A stretch of 64,000 bases of DNA from Candidatus Rokuibacteriota bacterium (GCA_003220495.1 QHSP01000050.1:1-64000); one strand, 5' to 3'; shown: positions 1-9,324, counted from the stretch's first letter. Notes: generated from the sequence alone by a model not told the origin. Numbers and translations are program-made.

Positions 1-723
1 GTGTCCCCGAACCTTGCGGGTATCGAGCTCCTGCAGGTGCTCGGCGACGGCGTCGTCGGCGGCCCCGAGTCGGCGCAGACCCTCAGAGATCCCGGCCGGA
101 TCGCGCGCTGGGACACGGGCGAGTGGCGCTATCGAATCACCGCCGGCGCGCGGAGCGGCCAGACAGAGGTCGAGAGTCTGGCGCTGATCAGCGCGACGGC
201 GCGAGGGGAGACCTGGAAGCGGACGATCGGGCAAGAGTCGACCTTGTTCCTGCGCGAGGTGAGCGGGGGCGGCCTCGTCCTGCCGAGCCAGATCACACAT
301 CCCCACCGGGCGCTCGTCTACTTCGAGCCGCCGCTGAGCTATCTGATCGCGGGGCTGGGACCGGGGGAGTCGCGGACGTTCGACGGGCGGATGGACGTCT
401 ACAGCGTCAACAATCCGGCGATCAAGTGGTACACCGGACGAATTCGCGCGACGACCGTGTACACGGGCGTCTACCGTATCACGACGCCGGCCGGCGCCTT
501 CCGCGCGGCGCTGATCAAGACCGATTACCAGATCGACATCCTCGCGGTGGTCTCGGTCAAAGACACCCTCTACACGTTCTACGCCGAGGGCGTGGGCAAG
601 GTCGCCGAGGCCGAGCACCGGCGGATCGCGGCCATGGGACTCTTCAACTCGGACACGAAGATCGGCAAGGTTCTCATGTCGTACACTTCGGTCAGTCCCC
701 TCATCAGAATCGAGTCGCCGTAG
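1..723 (+). CDS. Hypothetical protein, probably 5'-truncated by the window edge
   Basis: An open frame starts with a GTG at base 1, but the window begins there, so the true start may lie upstream. The 240 visible residues have no transmembrane segment and read as a beta-rich protein with alternating hydrophobic and polar stretches, such as WYTGRIRATTVYTGVYRI around residues 140-157. This general look recalls extracytoplasmic DUF3108-like proteins, but I do not recognise the family. It ends at TAG, 20 bases before the flavin monooxygenase gene on the same strand, so the two may be co-transcribed. The function is unknown. Confidence 0.6.
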   Translation: MSPNLAGIELLQVLGDGVVGGPESAQTLRDPGRIARWDTGEWRYRITAGARSGQTEVESLALISATARGETWKRTIGQESTLFLREVSGGGLVLPSQITHPHRALVYFEPPLSYLIAGLGPGESRTFDGRMDVYSVNNPAIKWYTGRIRATTVYTGVYRITTPAGAFRAALIKTDYQIDILAVVSVKDTLYTFYAEGVGKVAEAEHRRIAAMGLFNSDTKIGKVLMSYTSVSPLIRIESP

Positions 724-743
724 GCCGGGGCCGGAGGGCGCGA

Positions 744-1856
744 ATGGAATTCGGGCTGTTCTTTCTGATGCAGCGCGACGAGGCGTGGAGCGAGCAGAGC
801 GTCTACGATTCCGGCCTCGCCCAGATGCTGGCCGCCGAATCCCTCGGCTATTCCTCCGTGTGGATCGCCGAGCATCACTTCAACGACTACGGGCTCTGCC
901 CGGCGCCACAGGTCCTGGCGTCGTACGTGGCCGCCCGCACCACGACATTGCGGCTTGGCATGGGCGTGAGCCTCTTGCCCCTGCACCATCCGGTCGATCT
1001 CGCCGAGGAGCTGGCGGTGCTCGACGTGGTGAGCGGCGGACGTCTCGATATCGGCATCGGCCGCGGCGGGACCTTGCAGGACTACCAGACGTTCCAGTCC
1101 GATCGCGCCGATAGCCGCGAGCGCGTCGAAGAGGGCATCGCGCTCATGCGCCAGGCGTGGAGCGGCGCGCCGTTCGACTTTCAGGGCCGTTTCCACTCGG
1201 CGGAGCGGCTGCACGTGCGTCCGGCCACGACGCAGCGGCCGCATCCGCCGCTCTACATCGCGGCCAACAGCGAGGACAGCGTGCTCTCCGCGGCGCGCCT
1301 GGGTCTGCCGACGCTCTCGTCGTTCTTCGTGCCGGTTCCGGACCTCCAGCGTCGGCACACGCTCTTTCGCGAGACGGCGCTGGCCGCCGGTCGCTCCGAG
1401 CCGGAGATCGCGTCGCTCGAGCGACAAGGCTGGGGCATGCGCGTGGTGTACGTCGCGCGCGATCACGACGAGGCCATGCGCGCGACCGAGGCGCCGTTCA
1501 TGGGCTATCAGCGGCGCATGTCGGTCCTACGATCCGACGCGACGGGCGGCTCGGTGCCGAGCTCCTTCAATCGCTCGCTGCTTCGCCTGCGCGCCTTCCG
1601 GGACTATCTGGCCGACGGTTGGGCCCTCATCGGCACGCCCGACGAGGTGAGAGACGGGCTGAACCGGTACCTCGAGGCCACCGGATACACGCGCGTTCTG
1701 CTGCTGATGGCGCTGCCGGGGCTCCCGACCGAGCTGGCGCTGCGGTCGATGCGACTCTTTGCCGAGGAGGTCACACCGAAGCTCGAACGCCGCTGCCAGA
1801 GCCCCTTGACGGCAAGTCCGCGCCGAGGGCACGATATCGACGGGAGAGAGCCATGA
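744..1856 (+). CDS. LLM-class flavin-dependent oxidoreductase (luciferase-like monooxygenase)
   Basis: The 370-residue protein starts MEFGLFFLMQ and carries the bacterial-luciferase TIM-barrel hallmarks: SVWIAEHHF near residue 34, a PLHHPVDLAEELAVLD segment near residue 85, and GGRLDIGIGRGG soon after. Members of this family oxidise organic substrates with FMNH2 or F420H2 and O2; the substrate cannot be read from the sequence. The longer in-frame extension upstream is rejected because it overlaps the preceding gene and lacks the family's N-terminus. The stop overlaps the next ATG (ATGA), so it is translationally coupled to the 507-residue unknown protein, which may share its pathway. No dedicated flavin reductase is adjacent. 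Confidence 0.85.
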   Translation: MEFGLFFLMQRDEAWSEQSVYDSGLAQMLAAESLGYSSVWIAEHHFNDYGLCPAPQVLASYVAARTTTLRLGMGVSLLPLHHPVDLAEELAVLDVVSGGRLDIGIGRGGTLQDYQTFQSDRADSRERVEEGIALMRQAWSGAPFDFQGRFHSAERLHVRPATTQRPHPPLYIAANSEDSVLSAARLGLPTLSSFFVPVPDLQRRHTLFRETALAAGRSEPEIASLERQGWGMRVVYVARDHDEAMRATEAPFMGYQRRMSVLRSDATGGSVPSSFNRSLLRLRAFRDYLADGWALIGTPDEVRDGLNRYLEATGYTRVLLLMALPGLPTELALRSMRLFAEEVTPKLERRCQSPLTASPRRGHDIDGREP

Positions 1857-3376
1857 CCAAGTCCCTGGGTCCGCTGACGGAAGCCATCCTGGAACGCGAT
1901 CAGCCCCGCACGACCGATCTCTTTTTCCGGATGGTGAAGCGGGAGGGGCAGTCGCTGGCCGACGCGCTGGACGTCGTGACGACGGCCGAGGCCCCGTTCG
2001 TTCAGGTGCCGAGCCACATCAACGTCCGCGACGGCCAGATCACCCTCATCAACAACGACCACACGATCCTCGGTCTCAGGACCGCCGCGAGCCTGGCGCC
2101 GTACCTGCCCGAGCAGTATCGGCTGCTGCCGTTCCTGCAGGGCGTCTGGTACATCCCGGCGGGCCTCGATATCTGGAACCAGCTTCTCGGCCGATATCCC
2201 GGGCGCTACGCGACGATGAAGGGCATGAACGTGCCGCCGCCGAGCTACGGGCCGGTCGTGTGGCACCAGGAGCAGCCGCCGATCGTCCAGGAAGGACCCC
2301 TCGAGGAGCGGCTGCACGCCCACATGGTGGCGACGATGAGCGGCGACGTGCGGCAGTCGTACGGTCTTTTCCTGGGTCTGGCCCAAGACGAGAGCGCGCG
2401 AGCCATGCTCCGCGATCAGATGCTCTTCCTGGGCTTGATCGATCTTCAGGACACGGTGGTCGGACGCAAGGCGCGCAACACCGGCCACAAGGCTTTGCGC
2501 GCCCGCGCGGCGACCGATCTGGCCGACATCATCGGCTGGGATCGAGCGCGGGGCGTCTTCTACATCTGCGTGCCGGACATGGCCGTCGGCCCGCTGTATT
2601 ACTCACTTTACGATGCGGCGTGTGTGACGGTGAGCGCCGAGTTTCCGGACTCGGGCAAGGGCCTCAAGCAGGCGAATACGACGCCGCTCACCCCGGCCGA
2701 GATCGAGGAGATGGTGCAGCTCCTCATGGAGGGCGATGCGCCGACGGTCTGGAATCTCGTCACGACGCACCTGCGCAACGGCAAGTCGCTCACGAGCCTC
2801 GGGGACACGATCCAGATCGGCGCCTCCGAGCTCATCCTGCGCACCACGGTGCCGCGCCAGTTCACCGACGGCCAGCACCCGTTCGACTACTGCAACGTGG
2901 CGAACTACTGGATGCGGACGAGCGACAATCCCTATCAGCCGCGCGTGCTGTACATGATGGCGAATTTCGTGAACGACGTCGCCCGCTCGAACAAGCTCCA
3001 CACCTCGGAGCTCGAGCGCGAGCGGGTCGGGTTCGACCGGTCGGGTCGGTCGCCGCAGGAGATCTTGCTGGAGCTCGACGAGGCGATCCTGGCGTTCGAC
3101 GTCGCGCGCACCACCGCGCTGGCCGACGCGTATCTGAAGTCCGGCGCGGACCGGTCGGCCTATCTCGCCGCGGTGGCCGTCACGGCCTGCAAGTTCCAGG
3201 ACGACCCGCACAATCAGAAGATCACGCACTCGACGTTCGAGGAGTACGGCCACAACTCGACGCATCTTCGAGATCGGCTGCTGCTCGCGTCGGCGCGCCT
3301 CTTGGCGGGTTGGCCGAAGATGCCGGGGGAGCGGGACTGCTACGGACGCTTCATGAAGGAGTGGATCGACAACTAG
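1853..3376 (+). CDS. Uncharacterised 507-residue protein coupled to the monooxygenase
   Basis: The ATG overlaps the stop of the luciferase-like gene by four bases, which sets the start. The protein has no signal peptide or transmembrane helix and reads as a soluble, mainly helical protein. It is rich in conserved-looking His, Trp and Tyr positions (for example PVVWHQEQPP near 140, RKARNTGHKA near 205 and STFEEYGHNS near 463). I do not recognise a domain. The coupling suggests a role beside the flavin enzyme, either as a second catalytic step or as a substrate-handling partner. It is not a reductase by sequence, because no Rossmann glycine motif is visible. The stop is four bases from the convergent small gene. 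Confidence 0.75.
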   Translation: MTKSLGPLTEAILERDQPRTTDLFFRMVKREGQSLADALDVVTTAEAPFVQVPSHINVRDGQITLINNDHTILGLRTAASLAPYLPEQYRLLPFLQGVWYIPAGLDIWNQLLGRYPGRYATMKGMNVPPPSYGPVVWHQEQPPIVQEGPLEERLHAHMVATMSGDVRQSYGLFLGLAQDESARAMLRDQMLFLGLIDLQDTVVGRKARNTGHKALRARAATDLADIIGWDRARGVFYICVPDMAVGPLYYSLYDAACVTVSAEFPDSGKGLKQANTTPLTPAEIEEMVQLLMEGDAPTVWNLVTTHLRNGKSLTSLGDTIQIGASELILRTTVPRQFTDGQHPFDYCNVANYWMRTSDNPYQPRVLYMMANFVNDVARSNKLHTSELERERVGFDRSGRSPQEILLELDEAILAFDVARTTALADAYLKSGADRSAYLAAVAVTACKFQDDPHNQKITHSTFEEYGHNSTHLRDRLLLASARLLAGWPKMPGERDCYGRFMKEWIDN

Positions 3377-3380
3377 GCGG

Positions 3381-3662
3381 CTATTCGGGGTCGACCTGGA
3401 CCCAGCCGGTCACGCGCATCGTCTCGTCGCGATCCGCCGACCGGCGATCATCCTTGCGGCGCTCGACCGCAGGCCTTTCCTCCTGCCGACGACGATCACT
3501 CCGGCGGCGATCGAAGATCACGCGCACGCCGCGATCGCCATCGAACGCGAATGCCAGCGAGTTGTAGCGCTCGGGAAGATCCCGCGACACGATGAACAGG
3601 GCCGGACGGCTCGGGGCCAGGATCGAGCGGTATGCCGGTCGCGATGGAATGAGGACAGTCAT
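3381..3662 (-). CDS. Small charged hypothetical protein
   Basis: This 93-residue protein begins MTVLIPSRPAYRSILAPSRP. Its C-terminal half is very rich in Arg, Asp and Glu (DRRRSDRRR, then ERRKDDRRSADRD), followed by a GWVQVDPE end. Arg/Asp-rich small proteins of this kind recur in GC-rich uncultured bacteria, but I know of no assigned function. The basic-acidic tract could bind nucleic acid or simply be disordered. It is convergent with the 507-residue gene and lies upstream of the orphan mreB on the same strand, with 46 bases between it and the mreB stop. Codon use resembles its neighbours. Confidence 0.55.
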   Translation of the reverse strand: MTVLIPSRPAYRSILAPSRPALFIVSRDLPERYNSLAFAFDGDRGVRVIFDRRRSDRRRQEERPAVERRKDDRRSADRDETMRVTGWVQVDPE

Positions 3663-3708
3663 TGACTCTAGGATAGACCGAGACCCGCGAAAGACCTAGG
3701 AATTCCTA

Positions 3709-4731
3709 TCACGCCGGTCCGGCCACGCGCCTGAGGAGGTCTACCTCGTCGAGCATTCGTCCGAGCCCCAGGACGACGCAGGACATCGGATCCGGGGCAA
3801 CCTTGACCGGAAGCTGCATCTCCTGGACGAGCAGCCGGTCGAGCCCGCGCAGGAGGCTTCCGCCGCCGGTGATGACGATGCCCGAGTCGACCAGGTCCGC
3901 CGCCAGCTCTGGCGGAGTCCGCTCGAGGCAGGTGCGGATGGTCTCGAGTATGGTCGTGACGGGCTCTCGGAGCGCTTCCCGGATCTCCTCCTCGTTGAGG
4001 GTGATCGTCTTCGGGATGCCATCCGCCAGGTCCCGGCCCTTGACCTCCACGGAGCGCGTCGGACCATCGCCGGGGCAGGCTGAGCCGAGCGTGAGCTTGA
4101 GTTCCTCGGCGTGGCGCTCACCGATCAGGAGGTTGTAGTGCTTCTTGATGTGCTGCAGGATCGCCGCGCTCATCTCGTCGCCCGCGACCCTGACCGACGT
4201 GCAGAAAATGACGCCCGCGAGCGAGATCACCGCGACCTCGGTGGTCCCGCCGCCGATGTCCACGATCAGGTTTCCGCCGGGCTCCTGGACCGGTAGCCCG
4301 GCTCCGATCGCCGCCGCGACCGGCTCCTCGACGAGATACACCTCGCGGGCTCCGGCGTGGCGCGCGGAGTCGCGCACCGCCCGCCGCTCGACCTGGGTGA
4401 TTCCGGCCGGCACCCCGATGACGACCTGAGGCTTGAGGATCGTTCGGAGCCACCGCTGGGTCCGCGAGATGAAGTGGGTCAGCATCTGCTCGGTCATCTC
4501 GAAGTCCGCGATCACCCCGTTCTTCAGCGGCTGGATGACCCGGATCTCGGGGGGTGTGCGCCCGATCATCGCCTTCGCTTCGTTTCCCACGGCGAGGATC
4601 GAGTGGTCGCCCTCGTGAATCGAGACGATCGAGGGCTCGTTGAGGACGATTCCTTCCCCCTGGACGAACACCAGCGTGTTCGACGTGCCCAGGTCGATTG
4701 CGACGTCCCTCGAGAACTTGCTCAAGAACAT
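3709..4731 (-). CDS. mreB: MreB-family actin-like protein (orphan paralogue)
   Basis: The 340-residue protein starts MFLSKFSRDVAIDLGTSNTL and carries the actin-fold ATP-binding signatures: phosphate 1 DLGTSNT near residue 10, phosphate 2 [14 protein letters not shown] near 160, and the adenosine motif VITGGGSLLRGLD near 285. MreB forms membrane-bound filaments that position cell-wall elongation enzymes. A second, classical mreB lies at 54065 with mreC and mreD; this copy has neither beside it. Gene order on the minus strand is hybrid kinase, then mreB, then the small charged gene, with 154 bases separating kinase and mreB. Clear differences from the operon copy (CPGDGPTRSVEV in place of [12 protein letters not shown]) suggest functional divergence. 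Confidence 0.93.
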   Translation of the reverse strand: MFLSKFSRDVAIDLGTSNTLVFVQGEGIVLNEPSIVSIHEGDHSILAVGNEAKAMIGRTPPEIRVIQPLKNGVIADFEMTEQMLTHFISRTQRWLRTILKPQVVIGVPAGITQVERRAVRDSARHAGAREVYLVEEPVAAAIGAGLPVQEPGGNLIVDIGGGTTEVAVISLAGVIFCTSVRVAGDEMSAAILQHIKKHYNLLIGERHAEELKLTLGSACPGDGPTRSVEVKGRDLADGIPKTITLNEEEIREALREPVTTILETIRTCLERTPPELAADLVDSGIVITGGGSLLRGLDRLLVQEMQLPVKVAPDPMSCVVLGLGRMLDEVDLLRRVAGPA

Positions 4732-4885
4732 CGGACTCCTCTTTGGCAATAGTCGCGAGAATTCGGCAGATTCCGCCAACAGGGTAGTGGGGGGGCCTCC
4801 GCAACCGGAAGAAATTTCTGCGAGCTCGCCTTGTGAGCCGCGGGACGTCGCGGGGCTGGGGGTCGCGCCGTCCGAGGCGAGCCTA

Positions 4886-6940
4886 CTAGCCCGCCGTCGC
4901 GCGGACGGCGTCGAGGAACTGGGGTCCGGTGAACGGCTTGTAGAGGAGCGCCGCCCCGGCGGCGCGGAGCGCCCGGTCCGCCTCCTCGCCGACCGGACCG
5001 GCCGTGATGAAGATGAATCGGTGCCCGACCGCGGTGCCGCGGGCCGCGACCTGGCCGAGCAGCTCGAGCCAGTCGACCCCGTCCAGGTGGAAGTCAGCCA
5101 CGACCAGATCGATCCCGTCGCGCAGGTGCTGGCGAGCCTCGTCGGCGCGGGCCACCGTGAGGGCTGTGCAGCCCGTCGGCTCGAGATGCTCGAGCAGGAT
5201 CTTCTGCACCGCCTGGTCGTGCTCGACGATGAGGATGCGCTTGCCGTCGAGCTTGACCGACGAGCCGGTCTCGTCCGGCGCTGAGCCGCCGCCGCTGCCC
5301 ACGGGGAGGTCGATCGTGAACGTCGCGCCGTGGCCGGGCCGGCTGTCGGCGGTGATGTGGCCGCCGTGCTCGCGGATGATCCCGTAGGAGATGCTGAGCC
5401 CGAGCCCGGTGCCCGCCGAGCCCTTGGTGGTGACGAAGGGGTCGAAGATCTTCGGCAGGACCTCGGCGGGGATCCCGGGGCCGGTGTCCTCGAGCGAGAT
5501 TCGGACGCGGTCCGTGCCAAGGGCCCGGGTGACGACCATCAGGCGGCGTTGCCCTTCGGGCACCTCGGCCATTGCCTGCTTGGCGTTCGTCACGAGGTTG
5601 ACGAGGACCTGCTGGAGCTGGTTGCCGTCCGCCCACACCGGCGGAAGGCCTGGCTCCATGTCCCGGTCGACCTTCACGCTCTCGATCCGGAGGTCGGCCG
5701 AGGTGAGCGCCAGGACCTTCTCGATGAGATCGTCCAGCATCACGTGGCGCCGCTCGAGCGGCATCTGCCGGCCGAACGTCAGCAGGCCCCGCACGATGTG
5801 GCGCGCGGCGTCCGTCGCCTCGCGGATCATCTGCGCGTATTCCTTGAGCCCGTCGGGCGCCTGCTGCTCGAGGATGTCGCTCGCGCCGACCAGCACCGTC
5901 AGCGGATTGTTGAGCTCGTGGGCGACGCCGGCGACGAGCTCGCCGAGCGCCGACAGCTTCGCGGCCTGGATCATCTGCTGCTGCGCAAGCGTGAGGCGGA
6001 GCTTCTGATCCTCGACGACTTCCTGCAGCCGATGCGCGGCCTGTTGCGCCTCCTCGAAGAGGCGCGCGTTGTCGACGGCGTACGCCGTGTAGGTGGCGAG
6101 CGCGTTGAGGAACTGCAGATCGGTCTGGCTGAACACGCCGGTCGTGCCGGGCGCGACTTCCTTCTTGGCGAGATTCACCACGCCGACGATCCGCTCGGCG
6201 ACGCGCAGCGGCATGCAGATGAACGATCCGCCGCCGTAGCGCGGGTCGCTCGCCTGACCGAAGCGGGGATCCTTCTCGATGTCCTCGACCACGACCGCCT
6301 CGCCCATCTCGACGACCTTGCCCGCGATGCCCTCGCCGACCTTCACCTCGACGGGGCCGCGGCCAGCCTCCTGGAGCCCGCGCCCGACCGCGATACGCAG
6401 GGTCCGGCGGTCGCGGTCGAGGAGCATGATCGATCCGATGCCCGCGCTGACGGCGCGCATCGTGCGCTCGAGGACGTGGGAGAGCAGGTCCTCGATGCGC
6501 GGGATGCGGGCGGCCATCTCGACCATGTCGTTGAGCGCGCCGAGCTTGAACACGAGATCTTCGAGGCGCTCTGTCGAGGCGCGCAGCTCGATGAGCATGC
6601 GCCCGAAGGCCTGGGCGATCTCACCGATCTCGTTCACCTGACCGAGTCCGGGCACCGCCGCGGTCGCGGATCCCTTGGCCGCGGACGCGGGGGCCGCGCT
6701 CTTCTTCTCGCCGGGGGCGGCCACCGCTTGTCCGAGCGCGCGTCCGAGGTCGGCAACACGCTGCGTGAGCCGGCGGAAGAGGACGTAGCCGAGGAGGGCG
6801 ATCGAGAGGGCGCAGAAGATACCGACCTGGGCTTCGGTCGATTCGAGGAGCTCGAACCGCCACATGAAGTACACGAAGACCAGGAGCGGCAGGATGGCGG
6901 TCAGCGCGAAGATGGTGCTGGCGGCTTCGCGGAGCTTCAC
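4886..6940 (-). CDS. Membrane-anchored hybrid sensor histidine kinase (GAF, HisKA, HATPase, receiver)
   Basis: From the chosen GTG (VKLREAAS) the protein is 684 residues. Two transmembrane segments lie near 9-28 and 38-57, followed by a HAMP-like linker and a GAF domain (about 130-295). The HisKA box HELNNP has the phospho-acceptor His341. The ATPase N box sits near N448, and the G boxes are DTGPGIP (485) and GTGLGLS (510). A C-terminal receiver (about 567-684) has IVEHD, phospho-acceptor Asp616 and Lys668. The short loop between the helices leaves little periplasmic sensor, so the cytoplasmic GAF probably senses the signal. An in-frame extension to 7132 exists but is Cys/Arg-rich and unlike the family. 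No separate response regulator is adjacent. The orphan mreB follows. Confidence 0.88.
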   Translation of the reverse strand: MKLREAASTIFALTAILPLLVFVYFMWRFELLESTEAQVGIFCALSIALLGYVLFRRLTQRVADLGRALGQAVAAPGEKKSAAPASAAKGSATAAVPGLGQVNEIGEIAQAFGRMLIELRASTERLEDLVFKLGALNDMVEMAARIPRIEDLLSHVLERTMRAVSAGIGSIMLLDRDRRTLRIAVGRGLQEAGRGPVEVKVGEGIAGKVVEMGEAVVVEDIEKDPRFGQASDPRYGGGSFICMPLRVAERIVGVVNLAKKEVAPGTTGVFSQTDLQFLNALATYTAYAVDNARLFEEAQQAAHRLQEVVEDQKLRLTLAQQQMIQAAKLSALGELVAGVAHELNNPLTVLVGASDILEQQAPDGLKEYAQMIREATDAARHIVRGLLTFGRQMPLERRHVMLDDLIEKVLALTSADLRIESVKVDRDMEPGLPPVWADGNQLQQVLVNLVTNAKQAMAEVPEGQRRLMVVTRALGTDRVRISLEDTGPGIPAEVLPKIFDPFVTTKGSAGTGLGLSISYGIIREHGGHITADSRPGHGATFTIDLPVGSGGGSAPDETGSSVKLDGKRILIVEHDQAVQKILLEHLEPTGCTALTVARADEARQHLRDGIDLVVADFHLDGVDWLELLGQVAARGTAVGHRFIFITAGPVGEEADRALRAAGAALLYKPFTGPQFLDAVRATAG

Positions 6941-7302
6941 TGAACGGTCACGACTTTCGATCCTCCAAAGGCAAGCCCGACGACCAGAGTTCTGTCGCTT
7001 TCTCCTAGTGTGCCGGGGGCAGCCGCAGACGCAAAGCAGAAAAGGCTCGGGAACGCGGCTCCGAACTACGCCAAAAGATTCCGAAAAATTGGACCGCCCG
7101 AGCAGGCCATAATCCCCTAGTCCTGGCGCCAAAGGCCGTGCCCGGTCGCGGACTTGTAGACAGTTTCCGGTATGGTCTCGCCCTCCGACGGGTCCTTGAC
7201 GTGGCGCGTTCGGCGGTGCCCGATCGTTGTCGTGGTCGCCTATCCGCTGGCGGCCTCCGGCTGGCGGAGCCTGGCGCCGGAGGCCATTGACCCGGGGTCG
7301 CG
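6941..7302. other. Intergenic region without a recognisable gene
   Basis: About 360 bases separate the histidine kinase start from the 3' end of the next minus-strand gene. I see no plausible gene, tRNA or strong hairpin. The minus strand should hold the kinase promoter; there is an AT-richer patch around 7070-7115, but no convincing -35/-10 pair. Confidence 0.5.
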
Positions 7303-7698
7303 TCAGCGTGGGCCCGGCCCCTTCGGTCCTCGCGGGTCCAAGCTGTCGGGGAGACAGACATACCGAAAGGTCTGAACCCCGGCGACCTTTTCACTAGGCT
7401 TGTCGGCGCGGAAGAGCACCACTTGAACGGCGTCGCCCAGAACTTTCAAGAGGGCGCCCTTCGGTCGATTGTCGGGATGCGTTACGCGTTCGATTTCCTG
7501 ACGAAGACGCGCTTCACATTCGGTTTTCCTCACCGTCCCCGCGATGGGGTGCCAAGCACGCGACTCGGCCTGGGTAGCATAGTCGAGCCGCGCTTCGTCA
7601 TTCCACAACACCCATGCGCATTCGGCCGAGACCGTCGCAGCCGAGGTGAGCACACAGAATACGGCCAGGAGTGAGGCGCTTCGTGTGCCGCGGATCAT
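7303..7698 (-). CDS. Small exported hypothetical protein
   Basis: The 131-residue protein starts MIRGTRSASLLAVFCVL. A signal peptide ends near AATVSA, giving a mature protein that begins ECAWVLWNDE. A GAGGAGG Shine-Dalgarno sits seven to eight bases upstream of this ATG, which favours it over the TTG two codons earlier. The mature part has three cysteines (after ECAW, TECEAR and VCLP). The tail is Pro/Gly-rich. I associate ECAWVLW-type small secreted proteins with Rokubacteria-like genomes, but no function is known. It stands alone between spacers. Confidence 0.6.
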   Translation of the reverse strand: MIRGTRSASLLAVFCVLTSAATVSAECAWVLWNDEARLDYATQAESRAWHPIAGTVRKTECEARLRQEIERVTHPDNRPKGALLKVLGDAVQVVLFRADKPSEKVAGVQTFRYVCLPDSLDPRGPKGPGPR

Positions 7699-7900
7699 CA
7701 GCAACCCTCCTCAGCTCCTACCACGGGTCTTCGACGGGGCCCTGGCGATCGTGCCGGCGTCAGTGTCGCTCGTGTTCGTCTCAATGGTGCACCTCCCGAT
7801 CACTCGCCTTGTTCGACGTGCGTCCCGACGATGACGGGCGCGGCTGGAGTCGGCGCGCGCACGCGTCTTCTGCGCGCAGCGAGAACCCACTAGTCGGGAA

Positions 7901-8281
7901 TCAGAAGTAGGACGGGACGCTCAGGGGCGGGGACCGAGGGCCGGCCAACGGGCCGAGCAACACCGATCGAACAGGAGACTCCAACGCGTCGACGCGCACT
8001 GCGGGGACCCAGACCGGTCCCGCATCGGCTGACGATGCGACGGTGATCGCGCAGATGCCGGAGATGAAGACGACCACGTTGTCGAAATCGTCGTCATCCC
8101 AGTACCCACCAAGCCACGTGGGGTCGGGCGGATCTCCGTAGGCGAGGGGCGCGAGCCCGATGAGCAGGGTGACGACGACCAAGGCGAGAACGCCGCTGGC
8201 GCGAGGCACGCCGTATGATCGCCTCTCCGTCACGGCGCAGTCAAGGCGGCGTTGTCGCTGGGATCGGATCGAAAGTGGCAT
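7901..8281 (-). CDS. Small exported or membrane-anchored hypothetical protein
   Basis: This 126-residue protein has an Arg-rich N-terminus, a hydrophobic segment (SGVLALVVVTLLIGLAPLA) ending near YGDPPDP, then an acidic stretch GGYWDDDDFDNVVVFI and a second hydrophobic run. The DPPDPTW...YWDDDDFD pattern looks like a small exported family of the same lineage, but no function is known. The start is uncertain: ATG at 8281 has an AGGTCGAG-like ribosome site, whereas an internal GTG would give a more typical signal peptide. It is isolated and divergent from the TVP38-like gene. Confidence 0.55.
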   Translation of the reverse strand: MPLSIRSQRQRRLDCAVTERRSYGVPRASGVLALVVVTLLIGLAPLAYGDPPDPTWLGGYWDDDDFDNVVVFISGICAITVASSADAGPVWVPAVRVDALESPVRSVLLGPLAGPRSPPLSVPSYF

Positions 8282-8447
8282 GAAGCTCGACCTGAAGCCG
8301 CCTTCATCTCAAGTCGCTTGACCGCCGTGCGCACCCCGACGATCATCGCCGGACTTCGCTGAATAGCCAGCAATCGTTGGCGTCCAATACCTTGAGAGCC
8401 TCAGCCGAAGACTAGCCTGAACATCTGCTGACGCCCCGCGGAGACCG

Positions 8448-9137
8448 GTGAAGACAAAGGCACGCTGGATCATCGGCGGTGCGATCATCGCCGCACTTGT
8501 CGCCTCCTGTAGCTGGCTGGTCCTCACGGATGCTCCGGCTTACCAGTTCCTCGTCCGCCTCTACGTAGACAAGCGCTTCCTCAAGCACACGCTTCGAGAG
8601 TGGGGCGTACTGGCGCCAGTCATTTTCATGGGCCTCCAGGCCTTGCAGGTCATCGTTTCCCCAATCCCAGGCGAACTAACGGGGATCCTTGGCGGCTACC
8701 TGTTCGGCGAATGGGGCGGGCTTCTCTATTCGACGATTGGACTGACCGTGGGCTCAGTGTCGGCCTTTGCCGTCGGCCGGTGGCTCGGCGCCCGTTACAT
8801 TCGGAAGCTGGTGAGTGCGGACATCTGGCGCAAGATGGGCTTCATCGTCGAAGCGGAGGGCGCCATCCTCTGCTTCATCATCTTCTTGACGCCCGGTCTC
8901 CCGAAGGATGTGACGTGCTACCTCTTTGGTCTGAGTCCCATGTCTTTCTGGGTCTTCGCGGTGGTCTCCACGCTCGGTCGCTTTCCCGGCACCTGGGTAC
9001 TCTCGGCGCAAGGTGCTCGGACGGCGTCGGGCGACTACCTCCAGGTGATCTTACTCACGGCGATCGTGGTAGCGGTGGCGCTGCCGCTGTATTACTACCG
9101 GCACCAGCTCGTCGAATGGCTGCGCCGAGCGGCATGA
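8448..9137 (+). CDS. TVP38/TMEM64 (VTT/DedA-like) membrane protein
   Basis: The 229-residue protein starts with GTG (MKTKARWIIG). It has about five hydrophobic helices and the VTT-domain signature: the re-entrant SPIPGELTGILGGYLFG near 67, and FLTPGLPKDVTCYLFGLSP near 145 followed by LGRFPGTWVLSAQG. DedA/VTT proteins are inner-membrane proteins implicated in lipid scrambling or flipping and in membrane stress; the substrate of this clade is not established. It is monocistronic, with spacers of more than 150 bases on both sides. Confidence 0.85.
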   Translation: MKTKARWIIGGAIIAALVASCSWLVLTDAPAYQFLVRLYVDKRFLKHTLREWGVLAPVIFMGLQALQVIVSPIPGELTGILGGYLFGEWGGLLYSTIGLTVGSVSAFAVGRWLGARYIRKLVSADIWRKMGFIVEAEGAILCFIIFLTPGLPKDVTCYLFGLSPMSFWVFAVVSTLGRFPGTWVLSAQGARTASGDYLQVILLTAIVVAVALPLYYYRHQLVEWLRRAA

Positions 9138-9324
9138 CGACGTGGGCCCCGCGTTTCGGCTGCGCTCAGTAGGCTTCATGGTCACGGTCAAAGGACGACA
9201 CGTGCTCGGCGCCTCAGAGGGTCGGTGACAGAATTCGTCTAGTCGAGTGCCGTCGAGCGTCGTTTCCGGTAACTGCGCGTTTTCCAAAGCTTCGAAAAGG
9301 AAGGCGCATGCGTTGGCAGGGGAA

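Noticed and set aside
1-723. Assuming the GTG at base 1 is a true start
   Set aside because: It coincides with the window edge, so the protein may be truncated; it is reported as possibly partial.
3709-5520. Extending the orphan MreB into a longer protein at its N-terminus
   Set aside because: The extension is Ser/Arg/Pro low-complexity sequence antisense-like to the kinase's frame; MFLSKFSRD is the family start.
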